Shown here: piece by piece, positions 37,233 through 45,174 of the stretch
Layout of the letters: each line of letters begins with the position of its first letter
Position numbering within the stretch: the first letter of the stretch is position 1
DNA from: an uncultured Brachyspira sp.
Lineage (GTDB): Bacteria > Spirochaetota > Brachyspiria > Brachyspirales > Brachyspiraceae
Assembly (NCBI RefSeq): GCF_944393015.1
Contig: NZ_CALXYQ010000010.1
Span: 16,930-80,929, forward strand
Reading direction: 5' to 3'
DNA length: 64,000 nucleotides
Made by a program: the position numbers and the translations under genes
The notes under the pieces: model-generated
Seen by the model: the letters and a program-made list of their open reading frames with translations, nothing else
Databases searched by the model: none
Told to the model about the DNA's origin: nothing

Positions 37233-39497
37233 TCAATTATCTATATTATTATCATCTATATTAGTAGTATCTTGTTCTATACAATAAGCATTTTCTAACT
37301 TTTTAAGTTTATCATTTATATCAGGCATACCTCTCAAGTACTCAAACAAAAGCCCTTTCAAATGATTCTCCCATAGGCTTTTAAATGCTGTTTTTTTATT
37401 ATCACTTGAACTCTTATAATAATTTTTTAACTTCAAGAAATAAGAAGCCCCTATATGATACGATGAATTAAAGCCTTCTATTTCACTAATTGCCTTATTT
37501 AAATTATCCATTCTTTCTTTAGCTTCATCTATAAATGATTGTTTATCTTTTTCTGTAATTTCTTTATTATCATCAAACATACTATCAAGCATATCTTGCG
37601 TATCTTCCGCTTTAATCTCTTTCCAAGCGAATCTCCTACGCATAGCAAAGTCCATACTTTCAACGCTTCTATCAATATCATTCATTGTTCCTATTATATA
37701 AAGATTCTCTGGTATATAAAAATATTTTTCTGATTCCTCATCTATCAAATTAGAGTATTGAGTAAGCACTTTTCCTTTAATGCCTCTATATCCAGGGTCT
37801 ATAGCAAAGAATAACTCACCGAAAATTTTTGAAACCTCTCCCCTATTAATCTCATCTATAATAAATACGCAATTTTTCTTTTTAGTATTTACTTCTTTTT
37901 TTATTTGAGAATTATATTTTTCATAGAATGCTTTTAAAAAACCATATTTATATGTATGTAAACTATCAAAATGTTTTAATTTTTTTACATCATTATAATC
38001 CAAGCTGTATATATCTTTAGAAGTTAAATCTCTATACATCTCCACACAAGTATCTATTGGTATAGATACTTCATGTTTACCTGTATCTGTATTTAATTTA
38101 TAATGTATTGAATTATCACTGTTTATTTCTATAAATTTTATTGAAGCTGCTTTTCTGCTAATACCATCAATTTCAAATTTTTCTTCATTAGCTATTATAT
38201 TAGAAACATCATCTTTAAATTTTATTAAATATTCTTTTATTATTATTGACTCAATCTCAATTAAATTCTTAAGTGCTTTTTTACAAAACTCTTTAAAAAC
38301 CCCATCCTTTCTTTCAAATCCAATATTTCCATTACCATCTTTAATAGGTCTTAATCCCTCAACAAAATCTGTATAATCATAAGATGGATGAAACTGCACA
38401 AACTGGCATTGATTTTTGAAATCCTCATTTTCTTCCAAATCTTCTGTATACTCTTTATTATCATCATTAAAAATAATTTTTGCTGCAATCTGTTTAGCTA
38501 AATAGGTTTTTCCTGTTCCAGGTGCCCCAGTTAGTATAAGATTATAATTTTCTTTTAAAAGGTTAATATATTTTTCCATAGCGTTATCCATTTTAATATT
38601 TAAAATATTCAAAAATTCTTTCATAATTTTATTATCATATTCATTGTTTTCATTTAATTCATATATTGCCGGCGGTGATTGAATACTTTCATTTGTACAA
38701 TTTTCATTCCAAGATATTTTTTCTTTTATATGAGTAAAATATTTTAATTTTCTTGCCTGTATATAACGGTCTCTATAATCATAATGATAAGAATCAGAAT
38801 CAACAATACCAACAAAATAATCTTTCCTTTCCCAATTAACCCTTAAACTTATTATTATAATATCGCCTAATTTTACATCATTTTCAAATTTCTTTCCTAA
38901 TGGCTTATCCTCTTTCCAACCCATTAAAGCAACTTTATCTTTTTCCATCATATCAATAAAATTTTGAATGGGATGCTCTTTTTTATCAGTTAAAACATTA
39001 GGACTTATTACCCAATATTTCATTGTATAATTACTAAAATTAAAATTATCATCTTTTGTAATAGCTCTAGCAATATTCAAAGCTTCATTTTCTGATATTT
39101 CAAAAACTCTTCCTTCTTCCTCTTTATCTCTTATTCCTTCGAAATTAGTTATAATATTTGAAATATTTATTAATTGAAAGTTTTCTTTTTTGTGCTGTAT
39201 GTAATTATTAAATGATTCATGACTATTTATATTTTCTAAATTTATAAATTTACCAAAAGAATAATATCTATAAATATAAATTCCACCAATATCCAATTTC
39301 ACTCTTAAAAATACTATATCGTCTTTTTGTATAGAGTTTAAATTTTCAATATCTCTTTCATAACGAGAATAATTTTCTTTTGTTTTTCTATTTCTAAAAA
39401 ATATGTATTTTTTTTCTTCTGTACAAGTTTTAACAAAATTTTTAATATTATGTTCTTGATCTTTCCAAAGTAATATGCTTATAACAAAAAATTTCAT
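37233..39497 (-). CDS. mcrB: McrB-type AAA+ GTPase with two N-terminal EVE/PUA-like domains
   Basis: The motor and recognition subunit of the restriction system, 754 residues. Two related N-terminal domains appear (about 1-110 starting FFVISILLWKDQEHNIKNFV, and 160-250 starting YWVISPNVLTDKKEHPIQNF). They resemble EVE/PUA-like readers of modified bases. The AAA+ core follows with Walker A GAPGTGKT at 324-331, Walker B CVFIIDEINRGE (D548-E549), and MNDIDRS near 605 in place of the usual MNTADRS. Arginine fingers lie in AMRRRFAW. A long insertion (about 400-520) separates the Walker motifs. It is the first gene of the mcrBC pair. Confidence 0.92.
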   Translation of the reverse strand: MKFFVISILLWKDQEHNIKNFVKTCTEEKKYIFFRNRKTKENYSRYERDIENLNSIQKDDIVFLRVKLDIGGIYIYRYYSFGKFINLENINSHESFNNYIQHKKENFQLINISNIITNFEGIRDKEEEGRVFEISENEALNIARAITKDDNFNFSNYTMKYWVISPNVLTDKKEHPIQNFIDMMEKDKVALMGWKEDKPLGKKFENDVKLGDIIIISLRVNWERKDYFVGIVDSDSYHYDYRDRYIQARKLKYFTHIKEKISWNENCTNESIQSPPAIYELNENNEYDNKIMKEFLNILNIKMDNAMEKYINLLKENYNLILTGAPGTGKTYLAKQIAAKIIFNDDNKEYTEDLEENEDFKNQCQFVQFHPSYDYTDFVEGLRPIKDGNGNIGFERKDGVFKEFCKKALKNLIEIESIIIKEYLIKFKDDVSNIIANEEKFEIDGISRKAASIKFIEINSDNSIHYKLNTDTGKHEVSIPIDTCVEMYRDLTSKDIYSLDYNDVKKLKHFDSLHTYKYGFLKAFYEKYNSQIKKEVNTKKKNCVFIIDEINRGEVSKIFGELFFAIDPGYRGIKGKVLTQYSNLIDEESEKYFYIPENLYIIGTMNDIDRSVESMDFAMRRRFAWKEIKAEDTQDMLDSMFDDNKEITEKDKQSFIDEAKERMDNLNKAISEIEGFNSSYHIGASYFLKLKNYYKSSSDNKKTAFKSLWENHLKGLLFEYLRGMPDINDKLKKLENAYCIEQDTTNIDDNNIDN

Positions 39498-39590
39498 ACT
39501 AATATTATATTAAAAATTATTAATAAATTCAATGTACTATATAATACTATTTGTGCGAATTATATTTTAAGACTTTAAATTAAAAAAAAT

Positions 39591-39796
39591 CTTGTGTGGG
39601 CAGCTAAAATAATAGTTGATATCTTTTAAGATTTAAATATTGTAAAGCTAATTATAAAAATTGTGAGCCTCTGGTAAGTTTCTTTACATAGCCTTTGCCG
39701 TAGGCACGCATAACAAGAGCGAACAATTTTTATTAGCAATAATAAAAAATAATAATTCAAAAATATCAGAATTAACTAAAAGCCTAAAGGGCGGGT
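39591..39796. repeat. R1 right-half remnant invaded by an R2-type unit
   Basis: An inner right arm (CTTGTGTGGGCAGC at 39591) and an outer right arm (CCTAAAGGGCGGG near 39783) of R1 are present. Between them sits ATTGTGAGCCTCTGGTAAGT, followed further on by GAGCGAACAATTTTT, which is the start and end of the R2 unit with a different middle (TAGCCTTTGCCGTAGGCACG). This occupies most of the 322-bp gap between mcrB and the binding-protein gene. Confidence 0.65.
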
Positions 39797-39819
39797 AAGT
39801 GTAATTAAATTGCTAAATA

Positions 39820-40575
39820 TTATAAATACTTATCTACTAATTTTTGATAAGTACCATTAGCCATTATTTCTTTAAGTCCGCTGTTAATTTTATTAAGTAA
39901 AATAGTATCCTCTTTTCTTACAGCTATACCATATCCCATTTTTGGGAATTCTATAGTTTCAACTATTTCTAAATCTTTATCATATTGAAGATAGTTAATA
40001 CAAGTAAGTTTATCAACTACCATAGCATCTATTTTACCCGTTTTCAAAGACAGAAAAGCACTGCCGGCAATATCAAATTTTATTACTTGACGAACACCTT
40101 CTATTTTGGATGCTGTAATATCAGAAACAGTATTTTTTATAGCTCCTATAGTTTTTCCTATCAAATCATTAGTTGTTATTATATTAGTATTTCCTTTATT
40201 TATTACAATGCTTTGACCAGCTGTTAGATATCTGTCAGAAAAATTCACAAGTTTTTCTCTATCTTCTGTTATGGTCATAGCAGCTATAATAATATCTATA
40301 CGTTTTTTATTAAGTGCTGAAATAAGATCATCAAACTGCATTGTAACAAATTGAATTTTTAAATCTGATACTTTAGCTATCTCTTTCATTAAATCATAAT
40401 CAAAACCGCCTATATCATCAGTATCTGAATGCGGCATAGGATAATCATAAATATATATACCTACTTTTAATGCTTCATTAGCTGCAATATTTTCTGAGTT
40501 ATTTGTATTAGAATTATTACTACAGGCAGTAAAAATTATTAAAGTAAATAATGTAAAAACAATAATTTTTCTCAT
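39820..40575 (-). CDS. Amino-acid-type ABC transporter substrate-binding lipoprotein
   Basis: A periplasmic solute-binding protein of the family-3 (polar amino acid) class, 251 residues. A lipoprotein signal (MRKIIVFTLFTLIIFTAC) is followed by the typical DIGGFDYDLMKEIAKVSDLK near residue 57, IIIAAMTITEDREKLVNFSD as the ligand-side signature, and a C-terminal helix ILLNKINSGLKEIMANGTYQ. No permease or ATPase gene is adjacent, so it is an orphan that relies on components elsewhere. The ligand cannot be told. Confidence 0.92.
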   Translation of the reverse strand: MRKIIVFTLFTLIIFTACSNNSNTNNSENIAANEALKVGIYIYDYPMPHSDTDDIGGFDYDLMKEIAKVSDLKIQFVTMQFDDLISALNKKRIDIIIAAMTITEDREKLVNFSDRYLTAGQSIVINKGNTNIITTNDLIGKTIGAIKNTVSDITASKIEGVRQVIKFDIAGSAFLSLKTGKIDAMVVDKLTCINYLQYDKDLEIVETIEFPKMGYGIAVRKEDTILLNKINSGLKEIMANGTYQKLVDKYL

Positions 40576-40777
40576 TTTAATAAAAATGTTTCTTAAATAA
40601 TATATTTAAAAATTAATATATATCTTATAAAAGTCAAGCAATTATTTAAAAAAAATATTTAGTTACAGTATAAAATAAATATCAATTACATTATTTTTAG
40701 ATTAGATTTAAAGGAGGTAAATATATAAAAACTAGATGGCATGTAATAACAATTAAATTTTAAAAACTTATTCTCAT

Positions 40778-40979
40778 TCCCCGCCCTTTAAATTTACAGC
40801 TATATTTTTAATTATAATATTGATTATATTTAAAATTTTAATTAGAAATTATGACACCCGCCCAAGTGTTTTATAATTTTTTTGATTATATTAACGCACG
40901 ATTAGATTATTATGGTATAGAATTTAAATTGAATTACTAATATATAAATTATATTCAAAGTATTATTTACCGTACGTTT
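40778..40979. repeat. R1 dispersed repeat, left half
   Basis: Outer left arm CCCCGCCCTTTAA, inner left arm ACACCCGCCCAAGTG, core pair AACGCACGATTAG and TTTACCGTACG. The second core ends a couple of bases from the KdsD stop codon. It lies in the 405-bp gap between kdsD and the binding-protein gene; the rest is plain A/T sequence. Confidence 0.75.
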
Positions 40980-40980
40980 T

Positions 40981-41943
40981 TTAAAAAGCCTTTATCTTTA
41001 AAATATCATGTATATGCACTATACCAATAGGATTATTATTATTATTTACAACTACTAAATTAGTGATCTTTCCTTCCATAATATGCAAAGCCTCTCCAAT
41101 AAGCGTATCTTCATAAATGACTTTAGGAGAAGTGTTCATAATATATTTAACTTCTTTAGAAAGTATATTTTTTATATCATCATCTTTTACAAGAAGCCTT
41201 TTTAAATCTCCATCAACTATTATTCCTTTTAAAATGTTCTTATCATCAGCAACAATAGCTATTCCAAGTTTGCATTCTATGATTTTAAATAAAGCCTCAT
41301 GCAATGAAGTATCCGGAAAAATAATAGGCAAATTTTCAGTATGCATAATAGATTTCACTTTTGCAAGCTGTCTTCCCAAACTTCCTCCCGGATGGAACAC
41401 TGCAAAATCTTCTGCTCTGAATCCTCTCAATTCCATCAATGCAGTAGCCAAAGCATCAGATAAAGCTAAAGACGCTGTAGTGCTTACAGTAGGAGCCAAT
41501 TTTAAAGGACAAGCCTCTTCTTTAACATAAGTAAGCAATGTAATTTTAGCATTCTTAGAAAGTGTAGAATTAATATCATTTGTAATTGCAATGTACGGTA
41601 TATTTTGCCTGCATAACCAATTTACAAGCTCTATAATCTCACGTGATTCACCTCCTTTAGAATATAGCAGACAATAATCATCTTTTGTAATCATACCGAA
41701 ATCGCCATGCATACATTCATTAGGATCAACAAAAAAACTTGGAGTACCAGTGGATGCAAAAGTGGCCGCTGCCTTTCTTGCTACATGTCCGCTCTTTCCC
41801 ACTCCTGAAGTTATAACTCTGCCTCTAATATTAAATAACTCTTTTACAGCATTTTCGAAATTGCTATCTAATTTATCTGATAACATTTTAAGATTTTCAC
41901 TCTCAAGTAAAAGAGTAGTTTTTCCTCGTTCAATTATATTCAT
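40981..41943 (-). CDS. kdsD: Arabinose-5-phosphate isomerase (KdsD/KpsF/GutQ family)
   Basis: It interconverts ribulose 5-phosphate and arabinose 5-phosphate, the first step to the Kdo sugar of lipooligosaccharide. The 320-residue protein has a sugar-isomerase (SIS) domain at about 30-170, with GRVITSGVGKSGHVARKAAA, STGTPSFFVDPNECMHGDFG and SKGGESREI, followed by AVFHPGGSLGRQL. Two CBS domains cover about 200-320. Length and layout are standard. It is the last gene of a minus-strand run that begins with flagellar-type genes. Whether this host makes Kdo is not shown by the window, so the physiological role is inferred from the family. Confidence 0.94.
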   Translation of the reverse strand: MNIIERGKTTLLLESENLKMLSDKLDSNFENAVKELFNIRGRVITSGVGKSGHVARKAAATFASTGTPSFFVDPNECMHGDFGMITKDDYCLLYSKGGESREIIELVNWLCRQNIPYIAITNDINSTLSKNAKITLLTYVKEEACPLKLAPTVSTTASLALSDALATALMELRGFRAEDFAVFHPGGSLGRQLAKVKSIMHTENLPIIFPDTSLHEALFKIIECKLGIAIVADDKNILKGIIVDGDLKRLLVKDDDIKNILSKEVKYIMNTSPKVIYEDTLIGEALHIMEGKITNLVVVNNNNNPIGIVHIHDILKIKAF

Positions 41944-41963
41944 ACAAATACACCAAAATCCGC

Positions 41964-42092
41964 TTAATCTATTACTGCACTTATTAAGTGTCCAGCCAAT
42001 CTCTCTATAGCTTTATCTATATACTTCTCATCTTTTAATTTCTTCTTATAAAGATCTATTTTTTCAGGGTTAATTTTTACTGCTGTTTTCAT
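41964..42092 (-). CDS. Conserved-looking small protein, 42 residues
   Basis: A short frame starts at an ATG behind AGGGG and encodes MKTAVKINPEKIDLYKKKLK followed by DEKYIDKAIERLAGHLISAV and ID. It fits exactly in the gap between yraN and kdsD on the same strand with operon-like spacing (10 and 20 bp), which supports it being real. It is probably all-helical and charged. I cannot name a family. It may be a small regulator of the flagellar operon, but that is a guess. Confidence 0.6.
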   Translation of the reverse strand: MKTAVKINPEKIDLYKKKLKDEKYIDKAIERLAGHLISAVID

Positions 42093-42102
42093 GTCGATAC
42101 CC

Positions 42103-42468
42103 CTAAATAAATATATCTTCGATGAATGATATTTCACGATTATAATGGGTATCGTCTATTAGAACTGCCCCAAAGGAACATTTTTGATTAAAACTTAATC
42201 CTTTCTCAATTAAGTATTCTTCAGCTGTCTCATATAGCTTCTTCTTTTTACGATCTGATATTGAGCAAGCTGCATATCCAAAACTTCCCTGTCTTCGATA
42301 TTTAACTTCTATAAACACAATAACAACTCCTTTTGTCATTACTAAATCTATCTCGCCTCTTGTTTTTTTACCTTTAAAATTCCTTTCTAGCAAGGTATAT
42401 CCAAGTCCTTCGAGATATTTTAAGGCAATATCCTCTCCTAGATTGCCTATGATTTTTTTGTTAGCCAT
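42103..42468 (-). CDS. YraN/UPF0102-family predicted endonuclease
   Basis: The 121-residue protein is of the restriction-endonuclease fold. It has GNLGEDIALKYLEGLGYTLL at the start, then GEIDLVMTKG and VVIVFIEVKYR, giving the D...E-x-K active-site set of the family. The biochemical function is little known, although a role in DNA repair or Holliday-junction processing is often proposed. It lies 8 bp after the HD-GYP-like gene and 10 bp before the 42-codon gene in the minus-strand operon. Confidence 0.93.
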   Translation of the reverse strand: MANKKIIGNLGEDIALKYLEGLGYTLLERNFKGKKTRGEIDLVMTKGVVIVFIEVKYRRQGSFGYAACSISDRKKKKLYETAEEYLIEKGLSFNQKCSFGAVLIDDTHYNREISFIEDIFI

Positions 42469-42476
42469 TTTTAATA

Positions 42477-43706
42477 TTACTTTTCTTCAACATCTAATAT
42501 TTTAGTTTTTACCTCCTTCAAGAAATTATTATCTTTATCAACACCCGCTATAAACAGCTGATTAGTTTCTAATAAATTAATAGTTTCTCCATCATCAATA
42601 AATTCTCCATTCTCATTTGAAACTATCTTTATTATAGGTCTGATAGGGAAATTAGGATTAGTAGCAAAAACAAATCCTTTTCTCTTATCATTTAAAATAA
42701 CTATAGAACCTATAGGATATACAGTGAATATACTCACAAAAGTTTTTGATATATTAGGATCATACTTAGTATTTGCCCCATGTATAATCTCTTTAACTGC
42801 ATAATATAATGATATATCTTTCTTTTTATTTTCACTGCTTTTTTCAAGCATTAAACTGAATGTAGATTTATTATCTTTTATTTTAGAATTAGAAGATGCT
42901 ATTCTTATAGGCTTCATCATCTTTTCAACGGCATGAGATATTGCAATTATTTTTGAATATAAATTTATCTGATTGCCTGCAAGTCCTCTAGGATATCCTT
43001 TGCCGTTATAATACTCATGATGCATAAGTGATATCATAGCTAAATCTTCTTCAAATCTGAAACTAGTTTTAAGAATTTTATATCCATAAACAGTATGCTT
43101 TTTTATTTCGGCATATTCTTCAGGAGTAAATTTTCCTATTTTCTCCAATATCTTATCAGGAACTTTTACAAGCCCTATATCATAAAGTATAGCACCTAAT
43201 CCTAATTTTTTTACTCTATTTTCTGAAAATTTCATGGCACGTCCGATAATCATAGATATTAAAGAAACATTTAAAGATCTTACATAATATTCATCAGACT
43301 TAGGCAAATTAGTTAAATTAAGAAGCTGAAGCACACTGCTTAAATTCCTATTAACTATATCCAATACTTCGTCCAAAATTTCATTTAGTTCATTCATATT
43401 AACTAAATTATTATTTTTATATCCGCCTAAATTATTTCTAACTTTTTTAATTACATTTAAATATATTTTTTTAAATACTTTATATTCCCTCAAAAATTTA
43501 TCAAAGTCAGCAGATACTTCCATATCTAAAGAAGTATTATCCTCCATAAATACTTCATTGATATCCCATTTCTGAAACCTTTGCATATCATCTTCTTTGA
43601 GGTCTATATATCCTGTAGATGCAAGAAAATCATTATACAAGTATATATCTTTCTTTTCAGCTTTTGTTTTGATATCTTGGATATTTATTTTTATTAATTT
43701 TGCCAT
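42477..43706 (-). CDS. Degenerate HD-GYP domain protein
   Basis: A 409-residue cytoplasmic protein with an N-terminal region of unknown type and a central HD-GYP domain (about 140-290). The GYP signature is intact (HHEYYNGKGYPRGL at 229-242). Metal-ligand positions of the HD part look altered: the HD doublet is Y175-D176 (AILYDIGLVKVP), the following Lys of HDIGK is Leu, and the distal D of the usual DxxDAL is H/E (SHAVEKMM). It may therefore bind cyclic di-GMP or a partner without cleaving it. A C-terminal extension of about 100 residues follows. It lies 3 bp after the FlhB-like gene, which suggests a link to motility control. Confidence 0.85.
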   Translation of the reverse strand: MAKLIKINIQDIKTKAEKKDIYLYNDFLASTGYIDLKEDDMQRFQKWDINEVFMEDNTSLDMEVSADFDKFLREYKVFKKIYLNVIKKVRNNLGGYKNNNLVNMNELNEILDEVLDIVNRNLSSVLQLLNLTNLPKSDEYYVRSLNVSLISMIIGRAMKFSENRVKKLGLGAILYDIGLVKVPDKILEKIGKFTPEEYAEIKKHTVYGYKILKTSFRFEEDLAMISLMHHEYYNGKGYPRGLAGNQINLYSKIIAISHAVEKMMKPIRIASSNSKIKDNKSTFSLMLEKSSENKKKDISLYYAVKEIIHGANTKYDPNISKTFVSIFTVYPIGSIVILNDKRKGFVFATNPNFPIRPIIKIVSNENGEFIDDGETINLLETNQLFIAGVDKDNNFLKEVKTKILDVEEK

Positions 43707-43709
43707 TAT

Positions 43710-43979
43710 TTATTCTGCCTTTAATTTATATATATATTTTAATATTATACTCACAGCTTCATAAAGTGAATAAGGTATCTCCTCCCCTATTTCCAACTGC
43801 ATCAAATGCTTAGCCGTATTCTTATCAGAAATAACAGGCACTTTATGCTTTCTTGCAATATCAACCATTCTTTTAGCTAAATAATTATTCCCTTTGGATA
43901 TAACTATAGGGGCATTATGCACTTCTCTATTATATAATAAAGCAGCAGCATTTTTTATATCCTTATCGTCTTTGCTCAT
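43710..43979 (-). CDS. FlhB-like small protein (cytoplasmic domain homologue)
   Basis: The 89-residue protein resembles the C-terminal cytoplasmic domain of the flagellar export switch FlhB (KNAAALLYNREVHNAPIVIS, ARKHKVPVISDKNTAKHLMQ, IPYSLYEAVSIIL). The autocleaving NPTH motif of full FlhB is absent; the matching position reads YNREVHNAP. Such small FlhB-like genes commonly follow a fliK-like gene, which is exactly the arrangement here (4 bp after the 363-codon gene). The function is thought to be accessory to flagellar export. Confidence 0.9.
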   Translation of the reverse strand: MSKDDKDIKNAAALLYNREVHNAPIVISKGNNYLAKRMVDIARKHKVPVISDKNTAKHLMQLEIGEEIPYSLYEAVSIILKYIYKLKAE

Positions 43980-43983
43980 TTAC

Positions 43984-45075
43984 TTAGCCTTCATAATTCA
44001 TTTTTATATTCTCAAAAATACTTAATTCTTTTTCCATATCATCTTTTATACGGTTTAATTTATTATACAACTTTTTATCAAAAAATTTAACTGTAATCAA
44101 ATATTTATTATATTCATCTTTAGTAATATCTATTTTACATAGTTCTTTATCATCATCATAAACTATAAATGTTAATTTGTTTTTATTGTTTTCATCTTTA
44201 CTAATATATAATAATACATCTTTAATTTCACCGTCTATAACAAATGGTATAGGAATCATAAATGCAGTTTCATTAAAATTTCTGTTTTTCCTATTTGCAG
44301 ATAGAATTTTCAGCATAAGCATCATCATATTAGAATTATCAGAAGATAACTCACCATGAAGCATATCAAAGAGCATAAACCATATATTAAAACTAGCATT
44401 TGTATTTATATAGTTATTCAAATTTTCTGCAATGGTATTATTGGAGTTATTATCATCTCCCTGAATAACACTATTAGCAAGCATTACTAATATTTCGGTT
44501 ATTTCAGTATTTTTGTTAGAGTTTTTTATATGTCTGATTATGTCATTAAATTGTTTAAAAATATTTCCTAAAGAGTTTATTTCTTCTACCGTTAAATATA
44601 CACCGTTAGACATTGCATTTAGTATGAACTTTTTTTTATTGCTGTCCAAATCCGGAAGATATTTCAGTATAGTTTCAAAATATCTTATATTTTCATGACT
44701 TGGCTTTATACCTTTCTGAGACAGCATAGTTGAAACTTCTGAATTATTCTCAGTTATGTTAAGTAAAACATTCGCATTATTCTTATTTTGTATGCCTTCT
44801 CTTGCTTCTTTCAAACTTTCTGCATTTTTTAGTATAGTTAAAGTTACTTCTCCGTTTTTTTTACTAACTAAAGCAAAGCCTTTATCTGTCATGCCGTTTT
44901 TAAATAATGCTATTAATTTATTGCCCATAACATTTATTAATGCTTTATCATTATCCAGTTTCCTCATTATAGAATATCTTACCACATCGCCATCTTTGAT
45001 TTGGGAATTGTTTTTATTGGTTATGAGATTAAAATATTTACTATTTATATTAAGCATATTATCATTATAAAACAT
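43984..45075 (-). CDS. Putative FliK-like / hook-length-related protein
   Basis: The 363-residue protein has no signal peptide. Its N-terminal region contains a small beta domain (DGDVVRYSIMRKLDNDKALI to LIALFKNGMTDKGFALVSKK), its middle is mostly helical, and the C-terminal part (EIKDVLLYISKDENNKNKLT onward) has alternating strands like the C-terminal hook-length domain. The family is not certain. The case rests on its position directly before the FlhB-like gene and divergent from fliK, as in the ylqG-ylqH pair of Gram-positive bacteria. It is probably cytoplasmic. Confidence 0.55.
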   Translation of the reverse strand: MFYNDNMLNINSKYFNLITNKNNSQIKDGDVVRYSIMRKLDNDKALINVMGNKLIALFKNGMTDKGFALVSKKNGEVTLTILKNAESLKEAREGIQNKNNANVLLNITENNSEVSTMLSQKGIKPSHENIRYFETILKYLPDLDSNKKKFILNAMSNGVYLTVEEINSLGNIFKQFNDIIRHIKNSNKNTEITEILVMLANSVIQGDDNNSNNTIAENLNNYINTNASFNIWFMLFDMLHGELSSDNSNMMMLMLKILSANRKNRNFNETAFMIPIPFVIDGEIKDVLLYISKDENNKNKLTFIVYDDDKELCKIDITKDEYNKYLITVKFFDKKLYNKLNRIKDDMEKELSIFENIKMNYEG

Positions 45076-45174
45076 AAAAATAATTTTTCAAATATTATGT
45101 TATTTTTTATAAAGGAAATTTATATACTTCCGAATATTAATATAGTAATAAAACTAATAATTAGGAAGTAAATT

